Positions 7,908-17,413 of a DNA stretch of 58,412 bases are shown piece by piece. Origin of the DNA: an uncultured Actinomycetes bacterium (lineage in GTDB: Bacteria > Actinomycetota > Actinomycetes > Nanopelagicales > Nanopelagicaceae). Within the stretch, counting starts at the first letter, position 1. Each line of letters begins with the position of its first letter. The position numbers and the translations under genes are program-made. The notes under the pieces are model-generated. The model saw only the letters and a program-made list of their open reading frames with translations. It had not been told where the DNA came from and ran no database searches. The stretch spans positions 1 to 58,412 of the forward strand of contig CAIQNN010000050.1 of assembly GCA_903873185.1 (NCBI GenBank). The letters run 5' to 3'.

Positions 7908-7913
7908 TAGACT
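7908..7913 (+). promoter_or_regulatory. Candidate -10 box, valS
   Basis: TAGACT lies 8 nt before the ATG at 7922, immediately after the clpX stop, with no ribosome binding site. Confidence 0.35.
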
Positions 7914-7921
7914 CTGCTCTT

Positions 7922-10525
7922 ATGACTGAGCGTGAAGAAATAGCCCTTGCTGCCAGCTTTACGCCGGCAGAGATCGAAGCCCCGTTGTACCAAAAGTGGC
8001 TTGATGCTGGCTACTTCGCGGCCGACTCCAATTCGTCAAAACCACCTTTCACCATAGTTATTCCGCCTCCGAACGTAACGGGCAGCCTCCACATTGGTCA
8101 CGCGCTCGATCACACTTTGCAAGATATCTTGATTCGAATGAAGCGGATGCAGGGCTTTGAAACCCTATGGCTCCCGGGAATGGATCACGCCGGCATAGCA
8201 ACACAAAATGCGGTGGAACGAGCTTTGGCAACCGAAGGTAAGAGTCGCCACGATTTGGGGCGCGAAGAGTTTGTAAAGCGAGTTTGGCAATGGAAGGCCG
8301 AATCCGGCGGCGCGATCTTGGGTCAGATGAAGCGATTGGGCGACAGCGTCGATTGGTCCCGTGAACGCTTCACCATGGATGAAAATCTTTCATATGCAGT
8401 TCTTGAAATGTTTAAACGAATGTACGAAGCAGAATTAATTTATCGCGCAGAGCGAATCATTAATTGGTGTCCTCGTTGTTTGACTGCGCTTTCGGATATC
8501 GAAGTTGAGCACAAGGAAATTGAAGGCCAATTCGTTCAAATTACTTATGGCGATGAGGGTGAAAACCAGATCAGCATTGCTACCACTCGGCCTGAAACTA
8601 TGTTGGGCGATGGCGCCGTTGCGGTTAACCCAAATGATGAGCGATACAAACATATGGTCGGGAAGTTAGTAAAACTTCCATATGTAAATCGAATGATTCC
8701 GATTATTGCCGACGAGTTGGTCGATCCAGAATTTGGTACCGGAGCTGTGAAAGTAACAGCCGCTCACGATCCAAACGACTTTGAAATGGCAATGCGCCAC
8801 AACGTGCCAATGGTAATCATCATGAATGAACATGCTGTTATGGATGGAACTAACACCCAATTTGATGGCATGGATCGTTTTGTCGCTCGCAAAGCCGTCG
8901 TGGAACAACTTCGTGCGGATGGTCGAATCGGCTGGGAGAAGCGGCCCTATTTGCACTCGGTTGGTCATTGCCAACGATGCGAGACGATCGTGGAACCACG
9001 GCTATCAAAGCAATGGTTTGTAAAGGTCGAATCACTTGCCAAAGCTGCAGGCGATGCGGTTCGAGATGGTCGCGTAAAGATTGATCCCGAAGAGCTTGCC
9101 CCACGTTACTTTGATTGGATCGATAACATGCACGACTGGTGTATCTCCCGCCAGTTGTGGTGGGGTCATCGCATTCCGGTCTTTTACGGTCCTAACGGTG
9201 AAGTCGTTGTTTGCGGCCCAGATGAGATTCCTCCTGCTGGCTATGTTCAAGATGAAGATGTTCTAGATACTTGGTTCTCTTCTGGTTTGTGGCCGCTTTC
9301 AACCTTGGGTTGGCCGGCAAAAACCGCTGATTTCCAGAAATTTTATCCAACCAGCGTCCTAGCGACGGGTTATGACATTTTGTTCTTCTGGGTCGCGCGA
9401 ATGATGATGTTTGGTCTCTTTGCGACCGATGGCGTACCCCCATTTAAAACCATTGTTTTGCACGGCTTAGTTCGCGATCGCTTCGGCAAGAAGATGAGCA
9501 AGAGCAAAGGCAATGGAATAGATCCGATTGAATTTATGGATAAGTACGGTTCCGATGCGCTTCGCTTTACGCTGGCTCGCGGTGCCAACCCAGGAACAGA
9601 TCAAGCGCTTGCCGAAGAATGGGTTGGCGGCGCTCGAAACTTCGCCACAAAACTTTGGAATGCAACGCGCTTTGCCATGATGAATGGTGCCAATGTCGAA
9701 GGTGCGCTCCCGGCTTTCGATTCGCTAAATGGAATTGATCGATGGATCTTGACTCGTCTTGATGAAACCAGCGAATCGGTAACGTCATTACTGGAAAAAT
9801 ATGAATTCGCGAAGGCCTGCGAATTGATTTACCACTTTGCTTGGGATGATTTGTGTGACTGGTACTTAGAACTAACTAAGTCGATCTTCGCCGCTGGCGG
9901 CGCGGAGGCAGATGCGACCAAACGGGTTCTTGGCTACGTCTTAGATCAATTACTTCGATTGATGCATCCCGTCATGCCATTTATTTCCGAAGAACTTTGG
10001 TGCCACCTAACCGGTGGTGAAACATTGGTGACGGCAAACTGGCCGATCTCAAACAGTTCACTTCGCGATGAAAGTGCGAACGCCACAATTTCCGAAGTCC
10101 AAAATCTTGTCACCGAGATTCGACGGTTCCGAAACGATCAGGGCATTAAAACTTCGGCTCGAATCGGCGCTCGTTTTACGGGCTTAACCGAAAGTAAATT
10201 AGAAAGTTTCGAAGCTGCACTTCGTCATGTGACTCGCATCGATCCGGCTGAGGATAATTTCTCGGCAAAGATCGAAGTTGGAAATGTCACGATCGAATTT
10301 GACCTCAGCGGCGCTATCGACCTGGTAGCCGAGCGCGCTCGACTGACAAAAGATCTTGCTACTGCACAAAAGGATCTTCAGACTGCAAAGGTGAAGTTGG
10401 ATAATGAGGGGTTCATGGCAAAAGCTCCAATGGATGTCGTCCAAGAAATTCGTCAACGGGCCGCGGCAACGCAAGCTGATATCGAGCGCCTGACCGCTTC
10501 ATTAGCTTCACTACCCACAACCTAA
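7922..10525 (+). CDS. valS: Valyl-tRNA synthetase
   Basis: Class I aminoacyl-tRNA synthetase charging tRNA-Val. The HIGH motif is in NVTGSLHIGHALD (near residue 57), KMSKSKGN is near 523, and the editing (CP1) domain lies between, with TTRPETMLGD. The anticodon-binding domain follows, and a C-terminal coiled coil (AERARLTKDLATAQKDL, last 70 residues) is the ValRS tRNA-binding arm. The frame is open from 7832 inside clpX, but ATG 7922 is chosen because it gives the normal N-terminus and length (867 residues). folC starts 1 bp after the stop. Confidence 0.97.
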   Translation: MTEREEIALAASFTPAEIEAPLYQKWLDAGYFAADSNSSKPPFTIVIPPPNVTGSLHIGHALDHTLQDILIRMKRMQGFETLWLPGMDHAGIATQNAVERALATEGKSRHDLGREEFVKRVWQWKAESGGAILGQMKRLGDSVDWSRERFTMDENLSYAVLEMFKRMYEAELIYRAERIINWCPRCLTALSDIEVEHKEIEGQFVQITYGDEGENQISIATTRPETMLGDGAVAVNPNDERYKHMVGKLVKLPYVNRMIPIIADELVDPEFGTGAVKVTAAHDPNDFEMAMRHNVPMVIIMNEHAVMDGTNTQFDGMDRFVARKAVVEQLRADGRIGWEKRPYLHSVGHCQRCETIVEPRLSKQWFVKVESLAKAAGDAVRDGRVKIDPEELAPRYFDWIDNMHDWCISRQLWWGHRIPVFYGPNGEVVVCGPDEIPPAGYVQDEDVLDTWFSSGLWPLSTLGWPAKTADFQKFYPTSVLATGYDILFFWVARMMMFGLFATDGVPPFKTIVLHGLVRDRFGKKMSKSKGNGIDPIEFMDKYGSDALRFTLARGANPGTDQALAEEWVGGARNFATKLWNATRFAMMNGANVEGALPAFDSLNGIDRWILTRLDETSESVTSLLEKYEFAKACELIYHFAWDDLCDWYLELTKSIFAAGGAEADATKRVLGYVLDQLLRLMHPVMPFISEELWCHLTGGETLVTANWPISNSSLRDESANATISEVQNLVTEIRRFRNDQGIKTSARIGARFTGLTESKLESFEAALRHVTRIDPAEDNFSAKIEVGNVTIEFDLSGAIDLVAERARLTKDLATAQKDLQTAKVKLDNEGFMAKAPMDVVQEIRQRAAATQADIERLTASLASLPTT

Positions 10526-11872
10526 ATGATCAATCCAGAAGGTCAGGAACTCCTGACCCATATCGAACAAGCCCTATTAAAACGCTGGCCCGAGACCCGT
10601 TTGGAGCCATCGCTCGATCGAATTGCCGCCTTGGCAGATGCCCTTGGTTCGCCGCAACTTTCTTATCCAACGATTCATATCGCTGGTACCAACGGTAAAA
10701 CAACGACCTCCCGCATGATTGACTCACTCTTTAGAGAGCTGGATTATCGGACCGGTCGATTTACCAGCCCGCACTTAGAAAGTTTCCTCGAACGAATCTC
10801 TCTAAATGGCGCACCAATTCCTGCCGAAGGAATGATCGCTACATATAACGATATTGCGTTGTATTTGGATTTGATCGATAGCCGACAGCCACATCCGATC
10901 TCTTTCTTTGAAGCAATGACGGCGCTGGCCTTCGTTGCCTTTGCTGAATTCCCAGTAGATATCGGAATCTTCGAAGCTGGTATGGGCGGAGAGTGGGATG
11001 CCACGAACGTTATTCAAAGTGCGGTTTCGGTGATAACGCCAATCGGATTAGATCACATGGAATATTTGGGCGAAACGCTTGAAGAAATTGCGCTTACGAA
11101 ATCTGGAATCATAAAGCCCGAATCGCATGTAGTTCTGGCGGCTCAACCGCCCGAGGTAGCAAAAGTCTTGGCGGCCAAGGTTTTAGTAGCGGCTGCCATT
11201 CCTTATCGCGAAGGTTTGGAATTCTCAGTTGGTCGCCGAGATATTGCCGTGGGCGGTCAGTTCCTAACTCTCAATGGCATCTATGGTCCAATCAGCGACA
11301 TATTTTTGCCACTTTATGGCGCACATCAGGCAACCAATGCCGCAGTTGCGTTAGCAGCGGTAGAAGCCTTTGTTGGGGTAAAACTTGATGACGATGTAGT
11401 ACGCCGTGCCTTCCTTAACGTTGAATCTCCTGGGCGCTGCGAAGTTCTCCATCGCGACCCGACTGTCATTGTCGATGCGGCTCATAATCCGCATGGCGCC
11501 GCTGCACTTGCTAAAACATTGAAAAGTGAATTTGATTTCGAATCAATATTTGGCATTGTTGCAATACTCGGAGATAAAGATGTTGACGGCATCTTGCGTG
11601 AACTGGAACCCGTTATTGATCGATTGATAGTTACCAAGAGCGAATCAGCACGAGCGCTACCGGTTGAAGAACTTTACGAACGGGCGATCAAGATTTTTGG
11701 CGTAGATCGGGTTTATAAAGAGAGTGATCTAAATAGCGCAATCACTTACGCAATGGAGCAGTGCACTTTGGTAAATCAAGTTAGCGAAGGGGTATCTGCG
11801 GTTGTAATTACCGGCTCGGTTGTAACTGCCGGTGAAGCGCGAGTTCATGTTCGTCGAATGATGGCGGAGTAG
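10526..11872 (+). CDS. folC: Folylpolyglutamate / dihydrofolate synthase
   Basis: Mur-ligase-fold enzyme that adds glutamate to folates and, in most bacteria, makes dihydrofolate from dihydropteroate. The 448-residue protein has the P-loop HIAGTNGKTTTSR (about residues 52-64), the folate loop region GRFTSPHLESFLERI, the SPIGLDHM-like segment VITPIGLDHMEYLG and the C-terminal VIVDAAHNPHGAAAL. It starts directly on the base after the valS stop, and a DUF4233 gene starts 2 bp after it: the standard actinobacterial valS-folC-DUF4233-ndk order. Confidence 0.95.
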   Translation: MINPEGQELLTHIEQALLKRWPETRLEPSLDRIAALADALGSPQLSYPTIHIAGTNGKTTTSRMIDSLFRELDYRTGRFTSPHLESFLERISLNGAPIPAEGMIATYNDIALYLDLIDSRQPHPISFFEAMTALAFVAFAEFPVDIGIFEAGMGGEWDATNVIQSAVSVITPIGLDHMEYLGETLEEIALTKSGIIKPESHVVLAAQPPEVAKVLAAKVLVAAAIPYREGLEFSVGRRDIAVGGQFLTLNGIYGPISDIFLPLYGAHQATNAAVALAAVEAFVGVKLDDDVVRRAFLNVESPGRCEVLHRDPTVIVDAAHNPHGAAALAKTLKSEFDFESIFGIVAILGDKDVDGILRELEPVIDRLIVTKSESARALPVEELYERAIKIFGVDRVYKESDLNSAITYAMEQCTLVNQVSEGVSAVVITGSVVTAGEARVHVRRMMAE

Positions 11873-11873
11873 C

Positions 11874-12218
11874 GTGAGAATTCTCGGTACTGCAGTTTTA
11901 GCGATGGAATCTTTACTCGTGGGTTTTGCCTTGTTGTTGGCCATGGACAACCATGGCGGCGCCGCGATTTGGGGCGGTGTAGCTCTAGCCTTGGCGATCT
12001 TGCTGACCACTGGCCTCATGAAGCGCAAGCTTGGTTGGTATTTGGGCTCAATTCTTCAGGTCGCGCTGATTGCGTACGGGGCAATCGTGACAGCGATGTA
12101 TGCCTTGGGGACCCTATTTGCTGGAATCTGGATCGCCGCCTATTTTGTCGGCAAGCGGGGCGAGGCAATGCGGGCGGCGTTATTGGCCGAGCGGGCCGAG
12201 CAGAGTGGAAATTCCTGA
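11874..12218 (+). CDS. DUF4233 membrane protein
   Basis: A 114-residue integral membrane protein with about four hydrophobic helices (for example GTAVLAMESLLVGFALLLAM and LQVALIAYGAIVTAMYALG) and a charged C-terminal tail. DUF4233 proteins occupy exactly this slot between folC and ndk across Actinobacteria, and their function is not established. GTG start 2 bp after folC indicates coupled translation. Confidence 0.88.
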   Translation: MRILGTAVLAMESLLVGFALLLAMDNHGGAAIWGGVALALAILLTTGLMKRKLGWYLGSILQVALIAYGAIVTAMYALGTLFAGIWIAAYFVGKRGEAMRAALLAERAEQSGNS

Positions 12219-12245
12219 GAATTCAGCCAATCGGCAGGTTGTCAT

Positions 12246-12251
12246 TAGACT
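12246..12251 (+). promoter_or_regulatory. Candidate -10 box, ndk
   Basis: TAGACT followed by 7 nt and the GTG at 12259; no ribosome binding site. It supports the short ndk start. Confidence 0.4.
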
Positions 12252-12258
12252 AACGCCC

Positions 12259-12699
12259 GTGACTCAAGAGCGAACTTTGATCCTAATCAAGCCAGATGGC
12301 GTCCGTCGTGGCCTCATCGGCGAAGTTATTGCTCGAATCGAAAATAAGGGTTATCAGATTGCTGCGATAAAAAGTTTGTTAGCTGATCGCGCGCTCTTAA
12401 CTCAACATTATGCCGAGCACGAAGGTAAGCCCTTCTTCGAACCACTTGTTGAATTTATGATGTCCGGTTCCATAGTTGCCATCGTTGCCGAAGGAAATCG
12501 AGTAATCGAAGGGTTCCGAAAATTAGCTGGCACTACAGATCCAACTACTGCCGAGCCAGGAACTATTCGTGGCGATTTGGCCAGAGATCAAGGAACCAAA
12601 GTTGTTCAAAATATTGTGCATGGTTCGGATTCACCAGAATCAGCCGCCCGCGAAATCGCAATTTTTTTTCCTGAACGTTCAGATCTGAAGGGGTTGTAA
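12259..12699 (+). CDS. ndk: Nucleoside diphosphate kinase
   Basis: Transfers phosphate between nucleoside tri- and diphosphates. The 146-residue protein starts [16 protein letters not shown] and carries the active-site histidine in [12 protein letters not shown]. It is a few residues longer than the usual 136-140 at the C-terminus. The frame is open back to 12100 through DUF4233, but GTG 12259 matches the family N-terminus and has TAGACT 7 nt upstream, suggesting leaderless expression. Its stop overlaps the mreB start by one base. Confidence 0.95.
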   Translation: MTQERTLILIKPDGVRRGLIGEVIARIENKGYQIAAIKSLLADRALLTQHYAEHEGKPFFEPLVEFMMSGSIVAIVAEGNRVIEGFRKLAGTTDPTTAEPGTIRGDLARDQGTKVVQNIVHGSDSPESAAREIAIFFPERSDLKGL

Positions 12700-13742
12700 T
12701 GTCGAAGAAGAAACCTACCCGGATGTCCTTCATTGGCCGAGATATGGCAGTTGATTTAGGAACTGCAAATACTCTGGTCTATGTTCGCGGCCGTGGCATT
12801 GTTCTGAACGAACCAAGCGTGGTTGCCGTTAATCAAGATACTGGTGCAATTCTGGCAGTAGGTACTGAAGCCAAGCGCATGATCGGCCGCACCCCCAGCA
12901 ACATCGTCGCTATTCGCCCTTTAAAAGATGGCGTGATTGCAGATTTCGATACCACCGAGCGCATGCTTCGCTACTTCATTCAAAAGGTTCATCGCCGTCG
13001 TTTCTTGGCTAAGCCAAGAATCGTAGTTTGCGTTCCCTCAGGTATTACCGGTGTGGAACAGCGCGCCGTTAAAGATGCCGGTTACGCAGCTGGCGCCCGC
13101 AAGGTTTACATTATTGAAGAGCCGATGGCTGCTGCTATCGGTGCCGGGCTTCCAATTCACGAGCCAACTGGAAATATGGTTGTTGATATTGGCGGGGGAA
13201 CTACCGAAGTTGCTGTTATCTCTTTGGGCGGAATTGTTACCGCACTTTCAATTCGAATCGGTGGCGATGAGCTCGACCAGGCCATTATTGATTGGGTAAA
13301 GCGCGAGTACTCCCTCCTATTGGGTGAGCGCACTGCCGAAGAGATCAAGATGGCGATTGGTTCGGCTTTCCCATTGCCAAATGAACCTGATGCTGAGATC
13401 CGTGGTCGCGATTTGGCGACTGGACTACCAAAGGTGATTCGAGTTTCAGCCGAAGATATTCGCAAAGCTCTGGAAGAGCCAGTAAACCAGATCATTAATG
13501 CGGTAAAAAGTACGCTCGATAAGTGTCCACCAGAGCTCGCTAGCGATCTTATGGACCGCGGCATTGTCCTTACAGGCGGCGGCGCCTTGCTTCGTGGTCT
13601 TGATGAGCGACTACGCCGTGAAACCAATATGCCAGTTCATATTTGCGAGCGTCCACTTCAGGCAGTCGCTGAAGGTTCCGGCAAGTGCGTAGAAGAGTTT
13701 GAAGCCTTAGAGAAGGTTTTGATCTCCGAGCCACGTCGCTAA
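12699..13742 (+). CDS. mreB: MreB, actin-like rod-shape protein
   Basis: Bacterial actin that forms membrane-bound filaments guiding elongation. The 347-residue protein has the phosphate-1 motif [16 protein letters not shown], the phosphate-2 motif [18 protein letters not shown] and the adenosine motif [15 protein letters not shown] longer basic N-terminus ([15 protein letters not shown]) precedes the core. AAGGGG precedes the ATG. It leads the mreB-mreC-mreD-mrdA-rodA operon, so the organism probably elongates laterally as a rod, unlike pole-growing mycobacteria, which lack MreB. Confidence 0.97.
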   Translation: MSKKKPTRMSFIGRDMAVDLGTANTLVYVRGRGIVLNEPSVVAVNQDTGAILAVGTEAKRMIGRTPSNIVAIRPLKDGVIADFDTTERMLRYFIQKVHRRRFLAKPRIVVCVPSGITGVEQRAVKDAGYAAGARKVYIIEEPMAAAIGAGLPIHEPTGNMVVDIGGGTTEVAVISLGGIVTALSIRIGGDELDQAIIDWVKREYSLLLGERTAEEIKMAIGSAFPLPNEPDAEIRGRDLATGLPKVIRVSAEDIRKALEEPVNQIINAVKSTLDKCPPELASDLMDRGIVLTGGGALLRGLDERLRRETNMPVHICERPLQAVAEGSGKCVEEFEALEKVLISEPRR

Positions 13743-13776
13743 TTTTATCCAGTCACCAGTAACAAGGAGATAACTC

Positions 13777-14751
13777 GTGGCATCAGGCGGGAATAATCGT
13801 TCTCGACTTCTGCTCGTTATCTTGTTGGTGACCTCGCTTTTCCTCATCACGTTGGATTTGCGCGGAGTTAGCCTGACCAATAGCTCCAGGTCACTGACTC
13901 AAAGCATTTTAGCCCCAGTGCAACGAGTTTTCTCGAGTGCTTTTTCGCCAGTCGGAAACTTTTTCGCTGATGTTAAGAATTTTGGGAAAACAAAAGCGGA
14001 GCTAAAAGATGTGCAATCACAGAATGAAAAACTGAAATCCCAAATCATTATTAATGAAGATATTAAGGGTCAGTTAAAACAATTACATGCAACGCTCAAT
14101 CTAGCCGGACGTGGTGGCTACACCGTTGTGGCTGCAAGAGTTATCGGACGTGGCTCGGCCTCCACTTTTTCTCAAACGATAACGATCGATGCTGGTACTT
14201 CAAGCGGCGTCACCAAAGATATGACGGTTATTGCCGGAGCGGGTTTAGTCGGAGTCATAAAATCTGCGACTAGCAGTTCGGCCATTGTTCTATTGATGAG
14301 CGATCCTTCGTTCCGAATTGGTGTTCGAATCGCGGGCACACAAAGCGCTGGTGTACTTCTTGGCCAGGGCGACAGCTCCTACTTGTTGCAGCTGTTGGAC
14401 CCAGCCGGCAGCATTTCTGTTGGGGAGGTCTTGGTATCCCTTGGTAGCGATAATGCCAGACCATTTGTGCCTGGAATTCCAGTAGGTCGCGTCACTGGTG
14501 TAGATCACACCTCCGCCTCGCTCACACAACAAGCCACAGTTATCGGACTAACAAATTTGGATAACGTTGATGTTGTTTCAGTGATAACAAAGAATGCCAA
14601 ACAAGATCCCAAGAATGCGCTGGTTCCAACGCCGCAGCCAACCGTAACGGTGTATGTCACTCCTGTACCTCTGCCGGTGCTTCCTAGTCCAGGGGTAAGT
14701 ACAAGTGGCTCACCATCACCAATGCCATCAGCTACTCTGGCGAAGAAATGA
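13777..14751 (+). CDS. mreC: MreC, cell-shape protein
   Basis: Periplasm-facing elongasome scaffold that binds PBP2. The 324-residue protein has an N-terminal membrane helix (LLLVILLVTSLFLITLDL), a short coiled coil (about residues 65-100) and the beta-barrel MreC core (VAARVIGRG, IGVRIAGTQSAGVL). A Pro/Ser/Thr-rich tail of about 50 residues extends past the core and is probably flexible. GTG start with AAGGAG upstream. It overlaps mreD by 4 bp. Confidence 0.93.
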   Translation: MASGGNNRSRLLLVILLVTSLFLITLDLRGVSLTNSSRSLTQSILAPVQRVFSSAFSPVGNFFADVKNFGKTKAELKDVQSQNEKLKSQIIINEDIKGQLKQLHATLNLAGRGGYTVVAARVIGRGSASTFSQTITIDAGTSSGVTKDMTVIAGAGLVGVIKSATSSSAIVLLMSDPSFRIGVRIAGTQSAGVLLGQGDSSYLLQLLDPAGSISVGEVLVSLGSDNARPFVPGIPVGRVTGVDHTSASLTQQATVIGLTNLDNVDVVSVITKNAKQDPKNALVPTPQPTVTVYVTPVPLPVLPSPGVSTSGSPSPMPSATLAKK

Positions 14752-15269
14752 GATCCGCCCGAATAATTTCTACGACCGCATTTCTTCTTTTAATCTTTGT
14801 AATTCAAGAGAGTTTGATAGCGCGAATAAATTTTCCAATTTCGGGCTTTTCACTCTACATCGCAGTCCTTATGGGGTTGATATCGTTCGAGGACCGGGAC
14901 GGCGCCATCGTTACAGGATTTATCGGGGGGCTGATTTTGGATCTTTCGCCAACAATCGACGCCCCGCTCGGACAATGGGCGCTGGTTATGACGGCGATGG
15001 GTTATTTATTTTCCGTTAATCGCGAAACGATCGGTGATTTTGCCACTCGCCCCGCTGCCCTAATTTTCTTCGTAGCCCTAGGTTCGGCTACCTCTCTCTT
15101 TCTCTTTCTATTTAGTGGGTTGATGCTCGGCGAAAATAACGGTGCCGTCAGCAAAATAGCGCTCACCGTGGCAGGTAATAGCCTTTGGACGGTTCTATTC
15201 TCACCGCTGATCTTGCCCGTTCTATCAAAGTTAAGAGCGCTCAGCCTTTCCTCCAGGGATCGCAAATGA
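14748..15269 (+). CDS. mreD: MreD, rod-shape membrane protein
   Basis: A 173-residue membrane protein with five or so hydrophobic helices, beginning RIISTTAFLLLIFVIQESLI. It contains the family-like stretch GFIGGLILDLSP. MreD is the least conserved elongasome component; the call rests on membrane topology, length and its place between mreC and mrdA. The start overlaps mreC and the stop overlaps mrdA, both as ATGA, so the operon is translationally coupled. Confidence 0.9.
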   Translation: MRSARIISTTAFLLLIFVIQESLIARINFPISGFSLYIAVLMGLISFEDRDGAIVTGFIGGLILDLSPTIDAPLGQWALVMTAMGYLFSVNRETIGDFATRPAALIFFVALGSATSLFLFLFSGLMLGENNGAVSKIALTVAGNSLWTVLFSPLILPVLSKLRALSLSSRDRK

Positions 15270-17413
15270 ACCAACGCTCACGGCTAAATTTGATCGTTTT
15301 CCAAACGCTGATTGCCTCTCTTCTATTAGCTTTGATGGGTCGACTCTTCTATCTTCAAGTTGCCAATGGATTGCGCTATCAAAATGCGGCCCTCAGCATT
15401 CAAAGCCGAGACATCGTCACGCCAGCAGTTCGCGGGGCAATCACTGATAGCACTGGCTTGCCGTTGGCAATGGATCGACCGGGTCTAGAAATCACCGTTG
15501 ATCGAAGCGTCATCGACAAGATGCCAGATAAAGGCAAAGCGGTGATCGTAAAACTGGCGCAATTGCTCACTATTAAATATCCCGATCTTTATAACCGAAC
15601 CAGACTCTGCGGGGAGTTACCTCTTAGCGAAAGAACTGGTTGTTGGAACGGAACCCGTTACCAACCCATTCCGGTAACCAAGCAGGCGACCCAGCAGCAG
15701 GCGCTAAAGATCCTAGAGAACGGGGATCTCTTCCCTGGGATTGATGCTTCCTCGGTTCCAATTCGCAGTTATCCAACGATCGCTGGCGAAAATGCGGCGC
15801 ACCTACTGGGCTACGTCGGAACCGTTTCCGAATCGGATCTGGCTGACCCGAAATACAACTATTTCCGCAGTGAGATCATCGGCAAGAGTGGCTTGGAATA
15901 TCAATACAACCAATATCTTCGTGGTACTCCTGGAATCAAAACTGTAATCGTTGACCGTAAAGAGGCGGTCACCCACCAAGCCCGAAATACACCTTCCATA
16001 CCTGGCGATAATTTAGTAACCAATATCAATGCCAAGCTTCAAGCGGCGACCGAGAAAGCACTTGCTGATTCAGTAGTACGGGCGCATAACTTGGGTAACA
16101 AGGCCGACGGCGGTGCGGCAATGGTGATGGATGTGAAAACTGGACGAATTTTGGCACTCGCTTCTTACCCAACTTACGATCCGAACATTTGGGAAAAGGG
16201 ATTGACGGTTAAGCAAGCGTCAGATCTTTACAGTGCAACTACCGGAGTTCCGGCCCTGACTCGACCACTGCAAGGTATGTATGCGCCTGCCTCAACTTTT
16301 AAATCACTGTCCATTATCTCGGCAGCCAAAGCTGGTTACAGCATGAATGCACTTTATGAGTGTCCTGCTCAAGTAAAAATTGGTAACCACATCTTCAAGA
16401 ACTTTGAATCAAAGGCTCAAGGCCGAATTAATATGCAAACCGCAATCGCGGTTTCTTGCGACACCATCTGGTATCAGATTGCCTACGATGAATGGGTCAG
16501 AGATGGCGGCTTGTTCCCAAAATCCGGACTTCATGACTATTTTTTCAACACTGCTAAGCAATTTAGATTAGGGCAGACCACCGGGATCGATCTTCCTGGC
16601 GAGGCAACGGGAAGGTTGCCCGATCGCGCCTGGAAAGAGCGTTGGTACAAAGCTAATAAAGATTTCTTCTGCAACTTTCAATCACGGGCACGAAAAGCGG
16701 ATTTAACCCCATATTTGATCGCAATCGCTAAAGAGAACTGTGTCGACGGAAATAAAGTTCGTGCCGGAGATGCCGTTAACTTTGCAATTGGACAAGGCGA
16801 TACTTTGGTAACTCCAATTCAAATGTTACAAATTTATGCGGCTATCGCCAACGGCGGCACCTTGTTTAAGCCAGAGATTGCCAGAGCCGTGGTTAAGGCT
16901 GATGGCACGGTGGTCAAGAGTTTTGCCCCAGTTGTGGAAGGGAAGGCTCCTTCAACGAAGGCCGATATCGCCTTCTTACACGCTGCGCTTCGCCAAGTGG
17001 CGACATCAGGCACTGCAGCCGGCGTCTTTGCCAATTTCCCCGTACATGTTGCGGGTAAAACGGGTACTGCCCAAGTAGTTGGAAAGAATCCAGATGGCAG
17101 CAATATGGGCGATACCTCTTGGTTTTCTTCCTTCGCGCCCGTGGAAAGTCCGCAATATGCTGTTGTGATGATGGTGAGCCAAGGTGGCTTTGGCTCTGAT
17201 GTCAGCGCCGTTGGCGTTCGCGAAATTTACTCCGCCCTTTATGGCGTAACTGGAAACACTGTTGACCCGGCTAATTCGGTCTATCCAAATGGTTTGAGTT
17301 ACGCCTTGCCATCTTTGGATGTTAAAAATGCGAAACTTCCAAAAGTTTCGACAACCCCAAAGGTTTCTATTTCGGCTACTCCAACAGTAAAGAACAAGAA
17401 GGCCAAACCATGA
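15266..17413 (+). CDS. mrdA: Penicillin-binding protein 2 (elongation transpeptidase)
   Basis: Class B transpeptidase that cross-links peptidoglycan during elongation together with RodA. The 715-residue protein has an N-terminal membrane anchor (LIVFQTLIASLLLALMG), a pedestal domain and the transpeptidase domain with S343-T-F-K346, S397-C-D399 and K598-T-G600. ATG 15266 is chosen over an upstream in-frame start because it overlaps the mreD stop as ATGA and follows CCAGGGA. A Lys/Thr/Pro-rich tail of about 35 residues follows the catalytic domain. Confidence 0.95.
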   Translation: MNQRSRLNLIVFQTLIASLLLALMGRLFYLQVANGLRYQNAALSIQSRDIVTPAVRGAITDSTGLPLAMDRPGLEITVDRSVIDKMPDKGKAVIVKLAQLLTIKYPDLYNRTRLCGELPLSERTGCWNGTRYQPIPVTKQATQQQALKILENGDLFPGIDASSVPIRSYPTIAGENAAHLLGYVGTVSESDLADPKYNYFRSEIIGKSGLEYQYNQYLRGTPGIKTVIVDRKEAVTHQARNTPSIPGDNLVTNINAKLQAATEKALADSVVRAHNLGNKADGGAAMVMDVKTGRILALASYPTYDPNIWEKGLTVKQASDLYSATTGVPALTRPLQGMYAPASTFKSLSIISAAKAGYSMNALYECPAQVKIGNHIFKNFESKAQGRINMQTAIAVSCDTIWYQIAYDEWVRDGGLFPKSGLHDYFFNTAKQFRLGQTTGIDLPGEATGRLPDRAWKERWYKANKDFFCNFQSRARKADLTPYLIAIAKENCVDGNKVRAGDAVNFAIGQGDTLVTPIQMLQIYAAIANGGTLFKPEIARAVVKADGTVVKSFAPVVEGKAPSTKADIAFLHAALRQVATSGTAAGVFANFPVHVAGKTGTAQVVGKNPDGSNMGDTSWFSSFAPVESPQYAVVMMVSQGGFGSDVSAVGVREIYSALYGVTGNTVDPANSVYPNGLSYALPSLDVKNAKLPKVSTTPKVSISATPTVKNKKAKP